The notes: generated by a model from the sequence alone, not told the origin. Shown: positions 24,840 to 33,160, counted from the stretch's first letter. The stretch: DNA of 64,000 nucleotides from Geodermatophilus tzadiensis (GCF_003002915.1 NZ_PVTG01000008.1:62001-126000); one strand, 5' to 3'. Program-made: numbers and translations.

Positions 24840-27227
24840 GTGAACCCGGAGACCTTCGGTCCGTACGAGCTGCTCGAGCTGCTCGGCCGGGGCGGCATGG
24901 GCGAGGTCCACCGCGCCTGGGACACCCGCCGGGGGCGGGTGGTGGCGCTCAAGCGACTCCTCCCCGAGCTGGCCGACGACGAGCAGTTCCGCGCCCGCTT
25001 CTACCGGGAGTGCAACGGCGCGGCCCGGCTCAACGAGGCACACGTCGTCCCCATCCACGACTTCGGCGAGATCGACGGCCGGCTCTACCTCGACATGCGC
25101 CTGGTCGACGGCCGGGACCTGTCCGAGCTCCTCGAGCAGGAGGGGCCGTTCCCGGCCGACCTGGCCGTCACCGTCGTCGAGCAGGTGGCGGCGGCGCTGG
25201 ACGCCGCGCACGCGGCCGGGATCGTCCACCGCGACGTCAAGCCGTCGAACGTGCTGGTGACCGGCACGGGGACGGTCCCGCACTGCTACCTGGTCGACTT
25301 CGGCATCGCCGGGACCACCGGAGGGCGGACGACCGGCTCGCTGACCCGGACCGGCATGTTCGTCGGGACCCTGGAGTACGTCGCACCGGAGCGCCTGGGC
25401 GACGGCCCGACCGACCACCGCGTCGACGTCTACTCCCTGGCCTGCTTGCTCCACCAGCTCCTCATCGGCCAGCCGCCGTTCCCCACCTCCGAACCGGCCG
25501 CGCTGTGCGCGGCGCACCTCTACCGCGAGCCGCCACGGCCGTCGGAGACGGTGCCCTCCCTGCCCCGGGCACTGGACACGGTCATCGCCCGCGGGATGGC
25601 CAAGGACCCCGAGGCCCGGTACCCGAGCGCGGGAGCGCTGGCCTGGGCGGCCCGGGCGGCGCTGGGCGACGACCACGTCCGGACGCCGGTCGGGCCCGTC
25701 GGGGGCGCGCCGCCGACCACGACCCCGCCGCCCCCGGCCCGACCGCCCCTGACGCCACCGCCTCCGGTGCCGCCTGCAGCGTCGACGACCGGTGGGTACG
25801 GGGCCGCCGCGTTCCCACCACCGCCTCCGACCCTGGTCCCGGCGGCCCGCTCCGAGGGAGGCCTGCCCCCGACCGCCACCGGGACGGCGTCGCCACCGCC
25901 CGACGGGCCCCGCGCTGCGCGGCGGCCGGCGGGGACGCGGCCGGCCCGGCGGCGTCTCACGGCAGCCCTGGTCGCCCTCGCGGTCGCCGCCGCCGCCGCG
26001 GGCGGAGTGGTCGCGGCACAGCTCCTCGGTGAGGGCACCGCGGTGGCCACCGAGGCGATCGACGACCCCGGCGACCACCCGTTCCACGTCCCCACGCCCG
26101 AGGCCGGAGGCCAGATGGGCGAGCAGGCGCCCCCGCCCGATCCTCCGTCGACCGCGCCGCCGGAGGGCGTGTACGGCGACCAGCCCGGCCTCTACGGCGG
26201 GACGGGAGCGGAGGTGTGTGACAAGGCAGCGCTGACCGAGTTCCTCGAGACCCACCCCAGCGAGGCGGCCGCCTGGGCGGACGCGCAGGACATCGCACCC
26301 ACCGAGATCGGCGCCTACATCGACCGACTGACGCCGGTGGTGCTCCGCTTCGACACCGCCGTGACCAACCACGGGTTCGAGGGTGGCCGGGCGACGCCGT
26401 TCCAGTCGGTGCTCCAGGCCGGGACCGCGGTCCTCGTCGACGAGTACGGCTCACCGCAGGTGCGCTGCGCGTGCGGCAACCCGCTCGACCCGCCCGCACC
26501 CCGTCCGTCCCCGGAGTACGAGGACGCGGCGTGGCCGGCGTTCTCCGACGACGTCGTGGTCGAGGTGACGCCGGCGGTCGTGGTCGTCGAGGTCCTGGTC
26601 GTCGTCGAGATCGACGGGCAGATCGTGGAACGGCCGCGAGGGACCACCGGTGAGGCGGACCGGGCACCCGACCCCAAGACGTTGGAGGAGGCCCAGGACT
26701 TCGTCGAGGACCCGACGACCGCCACCCCGCCCCCGGCCACCACGAGCCCGGCCGGCACGGCCCCCACCACCACGAGCCCGACCACCACGAGCCCGACCAC
26801 CAGACCGACCACGACGCACCCCACCACCGCAGCGACCACCACGGCCACCACCACCACCACCGCACCGACCACCACCACGCCTGCCCCGACCACCACGAAC
26901 CCGGCCACCACGGCACCGACCACGACGGCACGGACCACCACCACGGCACCGACCACCACCAGCCCGACCACCACAGCCCCCACCACCAGCCCGACCACCA
27001 CCACGGCACCGACCACCACCAGCCCGACCACCACGGCCCCGACCACCACGCCCCCCTCGACGTCCGCGGGGCCGTCCACCGACGACGCGAGCGAGGGTCC
27101 GACGGGCGGGTCCCCGGACACCACCACCGGCGACGCCGAGGAACCACCGGACGACGGAGCTCCACCGGCCGGTGGGGAACAGCCGCCGGTCGACACGGGT
27201 CCAGCGGACGGCGAGCCCGGCGCCTGA
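24840..27227 (+). CDS. Transmembrane serine/threonine protein kinase (PknB-like, intact)
   Basis: 795 residues, GTG behind GGGAGGTCC. Seen: complete kinase domain (1-270) with glycine loop GRGGMGEV, Lys38 (VVALKRL), Glu57, HRDVKPSN (130-137), DFG (153-155) and activation segment TGMFVGTLEYVAPERL. A Pro-rich juxtamembrane stretch leads to a membrane helix near 372-397 (LTAALVALAVAAAAAGG), then an extracytoplasmic domain (about 442-616: QPGLYGGTGAEVCDK, TNHGFEGGRATPFQSVLQ, RCACGNPLD) and a long Thr/Pro/Ser tail (TTTSPTTTAPTTT). From memory the domain resembles the uncharacterised actinobacterial DUF6777. Role: phosphorelay by Ser/Thr phosphorylation in response to an external cue. Paralogue of the upstream pseudokinase. 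Confidence 0.94.
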   Translation: MNPETFGPYELLELLGRGGMGEVHRAWDTRRGRVVALKRLLPELADDEQFRARFYRECNGAARLNEAHVVPIHDFGEIDGRLYLDMRLVDGRDLSELLEQEGPFPADLAVTVVEQVAAALDAAHAAGIVHRDVKPSNVLVTGTGTVPHCYLVDFGIAGTTGGRTTGSLTRTGMFVGTLEYVAPERLGDGPTDHRVDVYSLACLLHQLLIGQPPFPTSEPAALCAAHLYREPPRPSETVPSLPRALDTVIARGMAKDPEARYPSAGALAWAARAALGDDHVRTPVGPVGGAPPTTTPPPPARPPLTPPPPVPPAASTTGGYGAAAFPPPPPTLVPAARSEGGLPPTATGTASPPPDGPRAARRPAGTRPARRRLTAALVALAVAAAAAGGVVAAQLLGEGTAVATEAIDDPGDHPFHVPTPEAGGQMGEQAPPPDPPSTAPPEGVYGDQPGLYGGTGAEVCDKAALTEFLETHPSEAAAWADAQDIAPTEIGAYIDRLTPVVLRFDTAVTNHGFEGGRATPFQSVLQAGTAVLVDEYGSPQVRCACGNPLDPPAPRPSPEYEDAAWPAFSDDVVVEVTPAVVVVEVLVVVEIDGQIVERPRGTTGEADRAPDPKTLEEAQDFVEDPTTATPPPATTSPAGTAPTTTSPTTTSPTTRPTTTHPTTAATTTATTTTTAPTTTTPAPTTTNPATTAPTTTARTTTTAPTTTSPTTTAPTTSPTTTTAPTTTSPTTTAPTTTPPSTSAGPSTDDASEGPTGGSPDTTTGDAEEPPDDGAPPAGGEQPPVDTGPADGEPGA
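26730..27056 (+). repeat. ACC-rich codon repeats encoding a Thr/Pro stalk
   Basis: The kinase gene's 3' part is an imperfect repeat of ACCACC and CCGACCACC units (threonine and proline codons, some Ser/Ala). The protein segment resembles mucin-like stalks that actinobacteria can O-mannosylate. Prone to length variation. Confidence 0.8.
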
Positions 27228-27245
27228 GTGCGTGCAGTGCCGACG

Positions 27246-28208
27246 TCAGGCGGTCCCCGCCGCTGCGGTGTACCGGGCGGCGAGCACCCGCAGGTGCGGC
27301 ACCATCTCCGGCGGGGACAGCACGGTGAACGGTGCGCCGGTGACGCCCAGCGCCAGCGCGGCCCAGTCGAGGTCGTCGCCCTCGATCCGCACCCGGCAGC
27401 CGTCCCCGTCGCCGGTCACCGTGGCCCAGCGGCCGATCCGCCGGCGCACCTCGTCGGCCGGCGCGGCCACCGTCGCCTCGACGACGTGCCGGGTCCAGGC
27501 GCTGCCGATCCGCTCGCGCACGTACGCCGCCGCGTCCTCGGCGGGGAAGCGGCGGGGGCCGAAGACGGCGCCGGTGCCGCGCGGGGCGTCGAGCCGGTCG
27601 AGCCGGAACACCCGCCAGTCGCCGCGGTCGAGGTCGTAGCCGACGAGGTACCAGCGCCGGCCGAGCGCGACCAGCCGGTGCGGCTCGACCGTGCGCTCGG
27701 TGCGCTCCCGGCCGGGCGGGGTGTAGCCGAAGACGGTCCGCTCGGTGTCGCGGCAGGCGAGCGCGACGGCGGTGAGCACGGCCGGGTCGACGACGTCGCG
27801 GGGCGGGCCGTCCCACCCGCCCGGCACGGTCATCGCCCGCAGGGCCTCCACCCGCCGCCGCAGCCGGGCCGGCATCACCTGCACCACCTTGGCCAGCGCC
27901 CGCACCGACGTCTCGGCCATCCCCGCGACCGGTCCGGAGGCGGCCGCCTGCAGCCCCAGCGCCAGCGCGACCGCCTCGTCGTCGTCGAGGACCAGCGGCG
28001 GCAGCGCCGCGCCGGGGGCGAGCGCGTAGCCGCCGTCCACCCCGCGCGAGGCGGCCACCGGGTAGCCGAGCTCCCGCAGCCGGTCGACGTCGCGGCGCAG
28101 GGTGCGCACCGAGACGCCGAGCCGGCCGGCGAGGTCGGGCCCCGGCCAGTACCGGCGCGACTGCAGGAGGGACAGCAGCCGCAGGGTGCGCGCGCCCGGG
28201 TCGCTCAT
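27246..28208 (-). CDS. WYL-domain transcriptional regulator (YafY type)
   Basis: 320 residues, ATG at 28208. Seen: N-terminal HTH_11 (DLAGRLGVSVRTLRRDVDRL, residues 22-42), GYPVAASRGVDGGYALAPG, then the WYL domain (ALGRRWYLVGYDLDRGDWRV, FRLDRL) and C-terminal WCX extension. Role: dimeric DNA-binding regulator whose WYL domain senses a ligand or nucleic acid. The divergent DinB gene 92 nt away is the likely target; this pairing is frequent in actinobacteria. Ends 19 nt from the convergent kinase stop. Confidence 0.93.
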   Translation of the reverse strand: MSDPGARTLRLLSLLQSRRYWPGPDLAGRLGVSVRTLRRDVDRLRELGYPVAASRGVDGGYALAPGAALPPLVLDDDEAVALALGLQAAASGPVAGMAETSVRALAKVVQVMPARLRRRVEALRAMTVPGGWDGPPRDVVDPAVLTAVALACRDTERTVFGYTPPGRERTERTVEPHRLVALGRRWYLVGYDLDRGDWRVFRLDRLDAPRGTGAVFGPRRFPAEDAAAYVRERIGSAWTRHVVEATVAAPADEVRRRIGRWATVTGDGDGCRVRIEGDDLDWAALALGVTGAPFTVLSPPEMVPHLRVLAARYTAAAGTA

Positions 28209-28300
28209 CCGCCCATCGTGGCCGACACAGCGGACAGGATCTGACCTCAATGGGCGCGATGCTGGTCCGGCACACGACGACGAGCCCACCGGAGGACACC

Positions 28301-28807
28301 GTGACCGCTCCGACCGCCCTCACCACCGAGCGCGCCGACCTGCTCGAGACCCTGCGGACGCACCGCGCGTTCCTGCGCTTCACCGTGCGCGGGCTGACCG
28401 ACGAGCAGGCCACCCGCCGTACCACCGCCAGCCAGCTGACCCTCGCCGGGCTGGTCAAGCACGTCTCCTGCACCGAGGCGACGTGGGCCGACTTCGCCGT
28501 CCGCGGCGCGGAGGCCTTCGCCGCCACCACCCCGGAGGTGTGGGCGCAGGAGTGGGTGCTGCAGCCCGGCGAGACGCTGGCGGGCGTGCTGGCCGACTAC
28601 GAGGAGGTCGCCGCCCGCACCGACGAGCTGGTGGGCACCATCGACCTGGACCTGAGCCACCCGCTGCCCGAGGCGCCGTGGTTCGAGCCCGGCGCGGTCC
28701 GCTCGGCCCGGCGGACCTTCCTGCACCTGGTGGCCGAGACCGCGCAGCACGCCGGGCACGCGGACATCCTGCGGGAGTCCCTCGACGGCCAGAAGACGAT
28801 GGGCTGA
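28301..28807 (+). CDS. DinB-family metal-dependent hydrolase/thiol transferase-like protein
   Basis: 168 residues. GTG at 28301 chosen because GGAGG (28291-28295) precedes it; ATGs at 28250 and 28259 are in frame but lack this. Seen: four-helix DinB/DUF664 pattern with candidate metal His in GLVKHVSCTEATWADF, and HLVAETAQHAGHADILRESL (two more His). Family role: bacillithiol or mycothiol S-transferase-like enzymes that need a divalent metal; many are unassigned. In a mycothiol-producing actinobacterium a mycothiol-linked detoxification role is reasonable. Divergent from the WYL regulator. Confidence 0.88.
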   Translation: MTAPTALTTERADLLETLRTHRAFLRFTVRGLTDEQATRRTTASQLTLAGLVKHVSCTEATWADFAVRGAEAFAATTPEVWAQEWVLQPGETLAGVLADYEEVAARTDELVGTIDLDLSHPLPEAPWFEPGAVRSARRTFLHLVAETAQHAGHADILRESLDGQKTMG

Positions 28808-28851
28808 CGGCGGCGGGCTGACGACGGTGGGCCGACGACGGCGCCGAGCGG

Positions 28852-29787
28852 CTACTCCTCCAGCGGGGCCCGCTCGAGCTCGGTCACCCGGGCCGCGGCG
28901 CGCTCGCGCTCCCCCGCCGCCCGTCGCGCGACCCGGTCGGCCGCCGTCGCCCGCCGGGCCGCCCGGCCGGCGTCGGCCCCGGCCGCGGCCGCCTCCTCCC
29001 GGACCCGCTCCAGCTCGGCGGCCAGCTCCTCGGCCCGCGCCTCCAGGCCGGCCTGCCGCGCGGCGGCCCGGTCGGCACGATCGTGCGCGTCCCGGGCGGC
29101 CTCCTCCGCCTCCTCGGCCGCAGCGGCCGCAGCGCCGGCCTCCTCCCGGGCGTCGGCCAGCTCGCGCTCCCGGCGCTCCTCGGCGGCGCGCCGGCGCTCC
29201 TCCGCCGCCCGCCGCGCCTCCTCCTCGGCCCGCCGCCGCCGGGCGGGGACCTGCGCCGCCGGCTCCGCCCGCGCCGGCCGCGGCGGCGGCACCACCCGCA
29301 GGTCGGGCCGCACGCCCAGCCCCGTGCCGCGGTAGGACAGCGGGCCGGTCAGCCGGCCGGCCAGCAGCGCCTCCCCCGCCTCCGGGTCGGCGAGCGCGGC
29401 ACGCAGCGTCTCCTCGACCTGGGTGGCGACGGCGTCCGACAGCGGGTGGCCCAGCCCGGCCGCCACCACCCGCGCCTGGCGGGTGAGCGCGGACAGCAGC
29501 CGGGAGCGCTGGGTGCCCAGCGCCCTCAGCTCGTCGCCGGCCAGGGTCTGCTGGGCCTCGCGGAGCAGGTCGCCGAGCTCGACGAGGCCGGCGATCTCGT
29601 CGGGCTGCTCGCGCACCAGCGCGTTGCACGCCCACGCCGCCGTCGACGGCTTGCCGAGCGCGGCGATCCGCCCGGCCAGCGCCCGGTCCCCGGCGGCCCG
29701 CGCCCGGCGGGCCGCCTCGGTGCGGGCGGCGACGAACTCGCCGGGCGGCAGCGCGTACAGCTCGTCGGCGACCTCGTCGAGGTCCAC
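28852..29787 (-). CDS. Coiled-coil protein of unknown function
   Basis: 311 residues, GTG at 29787 with GGGAGG 5 nt upstream. Seen: a globular N-terminal part (1-150; VDLDEVADELYALPPGEFVA, KPSTAAWACNALVREQ), a Pro-rich bridge (PDLRVVPPPRPARAEP), and a long Glu/Arg/Ala coiled coil to the end (EEEARRAAEERRRAAEERRE). Actinobacterial genomes carry homologues with the same ALGKPSxAAWxxN segment but no function is known to me. No signal or membrane helix; cytoplasmic. It is divergent from the zinc finger gene. Confidence 0.82.
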   Translation of the reverse strand: MDLDEVADELYALPPGEFVAARTEAARRARAAGDRALAGRIAALGKPSTAAWACNALVREQPDEIAGLVELGDLLREAQQTLAGDELRALGTQRSRLLSALTRQARVVAAGLGHPLSDAVATQVEETLRAALADPEAGEALLAGRLTGPLSYRGTGLGVRPDLRVVPPPRPARAEPAAQVPARRRRAEEEARRAAEERRRAAEERRERELADAREEAGAAAAAAEEAEEAARDAHDRADRAAARQAGLEARAEELAAELERVREEAAAAGADAGRAARRATAADRVARRAAGERERAAARVTELERAPLEE

Positions 29788-29936
29788 GGCACCTCCCGAT
29801 CCCGTCCGGACGTCGCCCGCCGACCCTGCCACGGCCCACCGGGAAGACAGCGGGCACGGGGAGGCGTTGCCGCCGTCGTCGCGGGGGTGGTCGACTCCAG
29901 GCGCTCCCGGACACGGACGACGAGAGGGGTGGCGGG

Positions 29937-30194
29937 ATGACCACGTGCGGGCACCTGGACCAGATCCGGGACGTGACGCCGGACTCGACGGAGGGCTGCA
30001 CCGACTGCCTGGCGATCGGGTCGACGTGGGTGCACCTGCGGGAGTGCCTGTCCTGCGGCCACGTCGCGTGCTGCGACTCCTCGCCCAACCGGCACGCCAC
30101 CGCGCACGCCGAGGGCAGCGGGCACCCGATCATCCGGTCCTTCGAGCCGGGTGAGGACTGGCGCTGGTGCTACCCGGACCAGTCGATCGTCTGA
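29937..30194 (+). CDS. UBP-type zinc finger protein
   Basis: 85 residues, ATG with GAGAGGGG upstream. The whole protein is one ZnF-UBP domain: CGHLDQI, GCTDCLAIG, HLRECLSCGHVACCDSS, NRHATAHAEGSGHPIIRSFE, WRWCYPD, giving the Cys/His ligand set. In eukaryotes the fold binds ubiquitin C termini; in actinobacteria stand-alone copies are common and unassigned, often next to or fused with antiporters or redox proteins. Here the CPA1 antiporter follows after one nucleotide, so the two are coupled. A regulatory role for the antiporter is an inference. Confidence 0.93.
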   Translation: MTTCGHLDQIRDVTPDSTEGCTDCLAIGSTWVHLRECLSCGHVACCDSSPNRHATAHAEGSGHPIIRSFEPGEDWRWCYPDQSIV

Positions 30195-30195
30195 G

Positions 30196-31767
30196 GTGGA
30201 GCTCTCGGTCGTCGGCCTGCTGGCCGGCTCCTTCGCGGTCACCGCGCTGGCCCGGCGGCTCGGGGTGTCGCCGCCGCTGGTGCTCGTCGTCGCCGGGCTC
30301 GCACTGTCGTTCGTGCCGGGCGTCCCCGACTACGCGCTCGACCCGGAGCTGATCCTCACCCTGGTGCTGCCGCCGCTGCTCTACTCGGCGGCGCTGGACA
30401 GCTCCTACCTGCGGCTGCGGGCCAACCTGCGGGCGATCGGCATGCTCGCCGTCGGCGCGGTGCTGTTCACCACGCTCGCCGTCGGGCTGGCCGCCTGGTG
30501 GCTGGTGCCGGGGCTGCCGCTGGCCTCGGCCCTGGTGCTGGGGGCCGTGGTCGCCCCGCCCGACGCGGTGGCGGCCACCGCCGTCGGCCGCCGGCTGGGC
30601 CTGCCGCGCAAGGTGATGACCATCCTCGGCGGCGAGAGCCTGGTGAACGACGCCACCGCGCTGACCGCGTTCCGGGTGGCCGTCGCGCTCGCCGCCGGTG
30701 CCGGCTACGGCATCGCCGAGGGCCTCGGCGTGTTCGCGCTGGCCGCGGCCGGCGGCGCGGCGATCGGCTGGGCGCTGGGCTGGCTGGTGCACCGGGTGCG
30801 GCGGGCACTCGGCGACGGCGTGCTGGAGAGCGCGCTGGGCCTGCTGGTGCCCTTCGTCGGCTTCGTCGTCGCCGAGGAGGTGCACGCCTCCGGGGTGCTG
30901 GCGGTGGTCCTGGCCGGCCTCTACCTCGGCCACCGCTCGCCGCAGGCCGACCCGGTCGCCCGCCTGCAGGACCGCGCGGTGTGGCAGGCCGCCGACACGG
31001 TGCTCGAGGCGACGGTGTTCGCGCTCATCGGCCTGCAGCTGCCCACCGTCGTCGCCGGTGTGGGCCCCGACCTCGGCACGCTGACCGCCGTCGGGCTGGC
31101 CCTGGTCCTCGTCGCGCTGCTGGCCCGCGTCGCCTTCGTCTTCCCCACCGCCTACCTGCGCCCCGTCGCCCGCCGCCGGCCCGGCTGGGTCCCGCCGCCC
31201 TGGACCCACGCCGTGGTGATCTCGTGGGCCGGGATGCGCGGTGTGGTGTCGCTGGCCGCCGCGTCCGGCATCCCGCTGACCACGATGTCGGGCGACCCGT
31301 TCCCGGGCCGCGCCGAGGTGCTCTACCTGACCTTCGTGGTCACCGTCGGCACGCTGCTGCTGCACGGGCTGACGCTGCCCGCGGTGATCCGCCGCCTCGG
31401 CGTGCAGGCCTCGGAGGACTCCGCCGACGCGCTGGCCGAGGCGCAGGCGCAGTCCGACGCCGGCCGGGCCGCGGCCGCCCGGCTCGACGACCTCGACGAC
31501 GGCGACCCGCTGCACGCGCAGGCGGTCACCGAGCTGCGGCAGCGCATCGAGGCGCGCACCAACGCCGCGTGGGAGCGGCTGGGCGGGCCGGTGCCCCACG
31601 GCGGCGAGACGCCGAGCGCGCGCTACCGGCGGCTGCGCCGGGCGATGCTCGAGGCCGAGCGCGAGGTGTTCGTCCGGCACCGCGACCAGCGGCGCATCGA
31701 CGACGAGGTGTTCCGGCGGGTGCAGCACGAGCTCGACCTCGAGGAGGTCACGCTGCTGCGGGAGTGA
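30196..31767 (+). CDS. CPA1-family Na+/H+ antiporter
   Basis: 523 residues from GTG at 30196, one nucleotide after the zinc finger stop. Seen: 11-12 hydrophobic helices, the extended unwound-helix region LGAVVAPPDAVAATAVGRRL and the ion-binding motif GGESLVNDATAL (Asn-Asp, helix 5), and RGVVSLAAASGIP in helix 10/11, then an 130-residue cytoplasmic tail rich in charged helices. Role: exchange of Na+ or K+ for protons, pH and salt homeostasis. The tail could contact the zinc finger partner. Confidence 0.94.
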   Translation: MELSVVGLLAGSFAVTALARRLGVSPPLVLVVAGLALSFVPGVPDYALDPELILTLVLPPLLYSAALDSSYLRLRANLRAIGMLAVGAVLFTTLAVGLAAWWLVPGLPLASALVLGAVVAPPDAVAATAVGRRLGLPRKVMTILGGESLVNDATALTAFRVAVALAAGAGYGIAEGLGVFALAAAGGAAIGWALGWLVHRVRRALGDGVLESALGLLVPFVGFVVAEEVHASGVLAVVLAGLYLGHRSPQADPVARLQDRAVWQAADTVLEATVFALIGLQLPTVVAGVGPDLGTLTAVGLALVLVALLARVAFVFPTAYLRPVARRRPGWVPPPWTHAVVISWAGMRGVVSLAAASGIPLTTMSGDPFPGRAEVLYLTFVVTVGTLLLHGLTLPAVIRRLGVQASEDSADALAEAQAQSDAGRAAAARLDDLDDGDPLHAQAVTELRQRIEARTNAAWERLGGPVPHGGETPSARYRRLRRAMLEAEREVFVRHRDQRRIDDEVFRRVQHELDLEEVTLLRE

Positions 31768-31868
31768 CCCCTTCCCGCCCGCGGGGTGCCGGTGGCACGG
31801 TGTGCCCCCGGGAGGACGGCGCGGTCCCCCAGGGGGAACGTCCTGTCCCGACCACCCGGAGGTCCGCC

Positions 31869-32309
31869 GTGGTCCCCTCCCCGCACACCCAGCCCAGCGC
31901 CGCCGCCGCGCACGTCGGCCCGCCGACGGTGCTCTTCGTCGGGGCACGCGACGCCGCCACGTCGCAGATGGCCGCCGCGCTGCTCGCCACCCACGCCGGC
32001 GGCCGGGTGCGCGCGCTGTCGGCCGGCTCCGCGCCCGCGGTCCGGGTCGACCCGGCGGCGGTGGCGGCGATGGCCGAGGTGGGCATCGACCTCACCACCC
32101 GCTTCCCCAAGCCGCTGACCGCCGACGCGGTGCTCGTCTCCGACGTGGTGGTCACCCTCGGCGGGGCCCAGCCGTGCCCGGTGCTGCCGGGCACCCGCTA
32201 CCTCGCCTGGCCGGTCGAGGACCCCTCCGGTCGCGACGTCGCCGGCGTCCGCCCGGTGCGCGACGAGCTCGACCGCCGGGTGCGCGGCCTGCTCACCGAG
32301 CTCGGCTGA
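31869..32309 (+). CDS. Arsenate-reductase-like protein with the active site lost
   Basis: 146 residues, GTG behind GGAGGTCC. The fold of low-molecular-weight phosphatase/ArsC is recognisable: VLFVGARDAATSQMAAALL, RALSAGSAPAVRVDP, AMAEVGIDLTTRFPKPLT, SDVVVTLGG, RYLAWPVEDPSG, VRPVRDEL. In the phosphate loop the nucleophile Cys is Gly and the Arg of CX5R is Thr (GARDAATS for the usual CxxNAGRS); the downstream MGCGD motif is LGGAQ. So it cannot work by the family's thiol mechanism. It may be a binding or regulatory protein, or an early pseudogene; the open frame and retained core argue for a functioning protein. Confidence 0.85.
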   Translation: MVPSPHTQPSAAAAHVGPPTVLFVGARDAATSQMAAALLATHAGGRVRALSAGSAPAVRVDPAAVAAMAEVGIDLTTRFPKPLTADAVLVSDVVVTLGGAQPCPVLPGTRYLAWPVEDPSGRDVAGVRPVRDELDRRVRGLLTELG

Positions 32310-32322
32310 CCCCCGTCCGCGC

Positions 32323-32718
32323 TCAGGTCCGGCCGAGGGCGGCCAGCCGCTCCGCGCGGGCGGCCCGCAGCAGCGCGGGCAGCCGCGGGTCGGCGAGCAC
32401 GTCGGCGCCGCGGACGGCGACCTTGCGGAACGACCGGCCGGTGCCCTCGAGCAGCCCGCCGTCGAGCCCGGCCTCCGCGAGTGCGGCGCCGCGGTTGAGG
32501 CCCAGGTTGAGGTGCCGGTCGTAGACGTCGAGGTAGGCGTAGTGCTCGCTGTTCTTCCGGGGGCCCACGCCGTAGCCGACCGTGCGCTGGTGCGGCCAGA
32601 CCACGCGGACGACGTCTGGGTCGAGTCCGCGGACCAGCGCGTCGGCGGTGCGCACGAGGTCGGCCGTCGCGGGCGTCAGCGCCGCGAGGAACGCGTCCCA
32701 GGTCTCGTCCACGACCAC
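32323..32718 (-). CDS. DUF1801-like protein
   Basis: 131 residues, GTG at 32718 with GGCAGGATGG upstream. Seen: ETWDAFLAALTPATADLVRT, VVWPHQRTVGYGVGPRKN and a C-terminal LADPRLPALLRAARAERLAAL, the plan of YdhG/DUF1801 proteins (SufE-like small alpha+beta fold; frataxin-like in some descriptions). Biochemical role unknown. It converges with the ArsC-like gene with 13 nt between the stops. It is divergent from a tiny membrane protein gene. Confidence 0.78.
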   Translation of the reverse strand: MVVDETWDAFLAALTPATADLVRTADALVRGLDPDVVRVVWPHQRTVGYGVGPRKNSEHYAYLDVYDRHLNLGLNRGAALAEAGLDGGLLEGTGRSFRKVAVRGADVLADPRLPALLRAARAERLAALGRT

Positions 32719-32777
32719 CCATCCTGCCCTGACCCTAGGCTGGCCGGGTCCGTCCCGACGGCTCCCCGGAGGTCCCC

Positions 32778-32933
32778 GTGCTGCTGCGCCTGCTCGGCCT
32801 GCTGGTGCTCGTCTGGCTGGTCGTGACCGTCGTCGGCTGGGTCGTCGAGGGCCTGTTCTGGCTGGCCGTCGTGGGGCTGGGTCTGCTCCTCGTCACCGGC
32901 GCCCTGGGCGTGCGGGAGCGCACCCGCCGCTGA
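32778..32933 (+). CDS. 51-residue membrane protein
   Basis: GTG with CCGGAGGTCC 5 nt upstream. The product is almost wholly hydrophobic: LLRLLGLLVLVWLVVTVVGW and then EGLFWLAVVGLGLLLVTG, i.e. two membrane helices, ending in the basic tail REERTRR-like (VRERTRR). Codon choice and ribosome site are those of a real gene. Small two-helix proteins of this type are widespread in actinobacteria without known function. Confidence 0.75.
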   Translation: MLLRLLGLLVLVWLVVTVVGWVVEGLFWLAVVGLGLLLVTGALGVRERTRR

Positions 32934-32940
32934 CCGGGGC

Positions 32941-33160
32941 CCAGCGGGGCGACCGGCCGCTGAGCACGAACCCGTTGCCGTCGGGGTCGCGGAAGACCGC
33001 CTGCCGGCCCCACCTCGGACACCACGCCCCGCAGCGCCCTGGGCGGCATCCGGTCGAACCAGGTGACCAGCGAGAGCGAGGTCGCCGCGCCGGGCGACCC
33101 GACCTGCACCCGGCGCGCCGGGCGCGGACCCGGCGTCGGCGAGCGGGACCGGTGGGGTCG
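32941..33160 (-). pseudogene. Remnant of a VOC/glyoxalase family gene
   Basis: In the 336-nt gap 32934-33269 the minus strand holds two pieces of a VOC protein in different frames: VQVGSPGAATSLSLVTWFDR followed by GVVSEV, and GRQAVFRDPDGNGFVLSGR. These are the middle and C-terminal parts of glyoxalase-like proteins; the segment that should join them (about 30 residues) and the N terminus are missing. So an internal deletion with frame loss and loss of the 5' part is likely. Confidence 0.65.

Noticed and set aside
26730-27056. Possible CRISPR or minisatellite array
   Set aside because: The repeats are threonine and proline codons inside the kinase gene, with no spacers.
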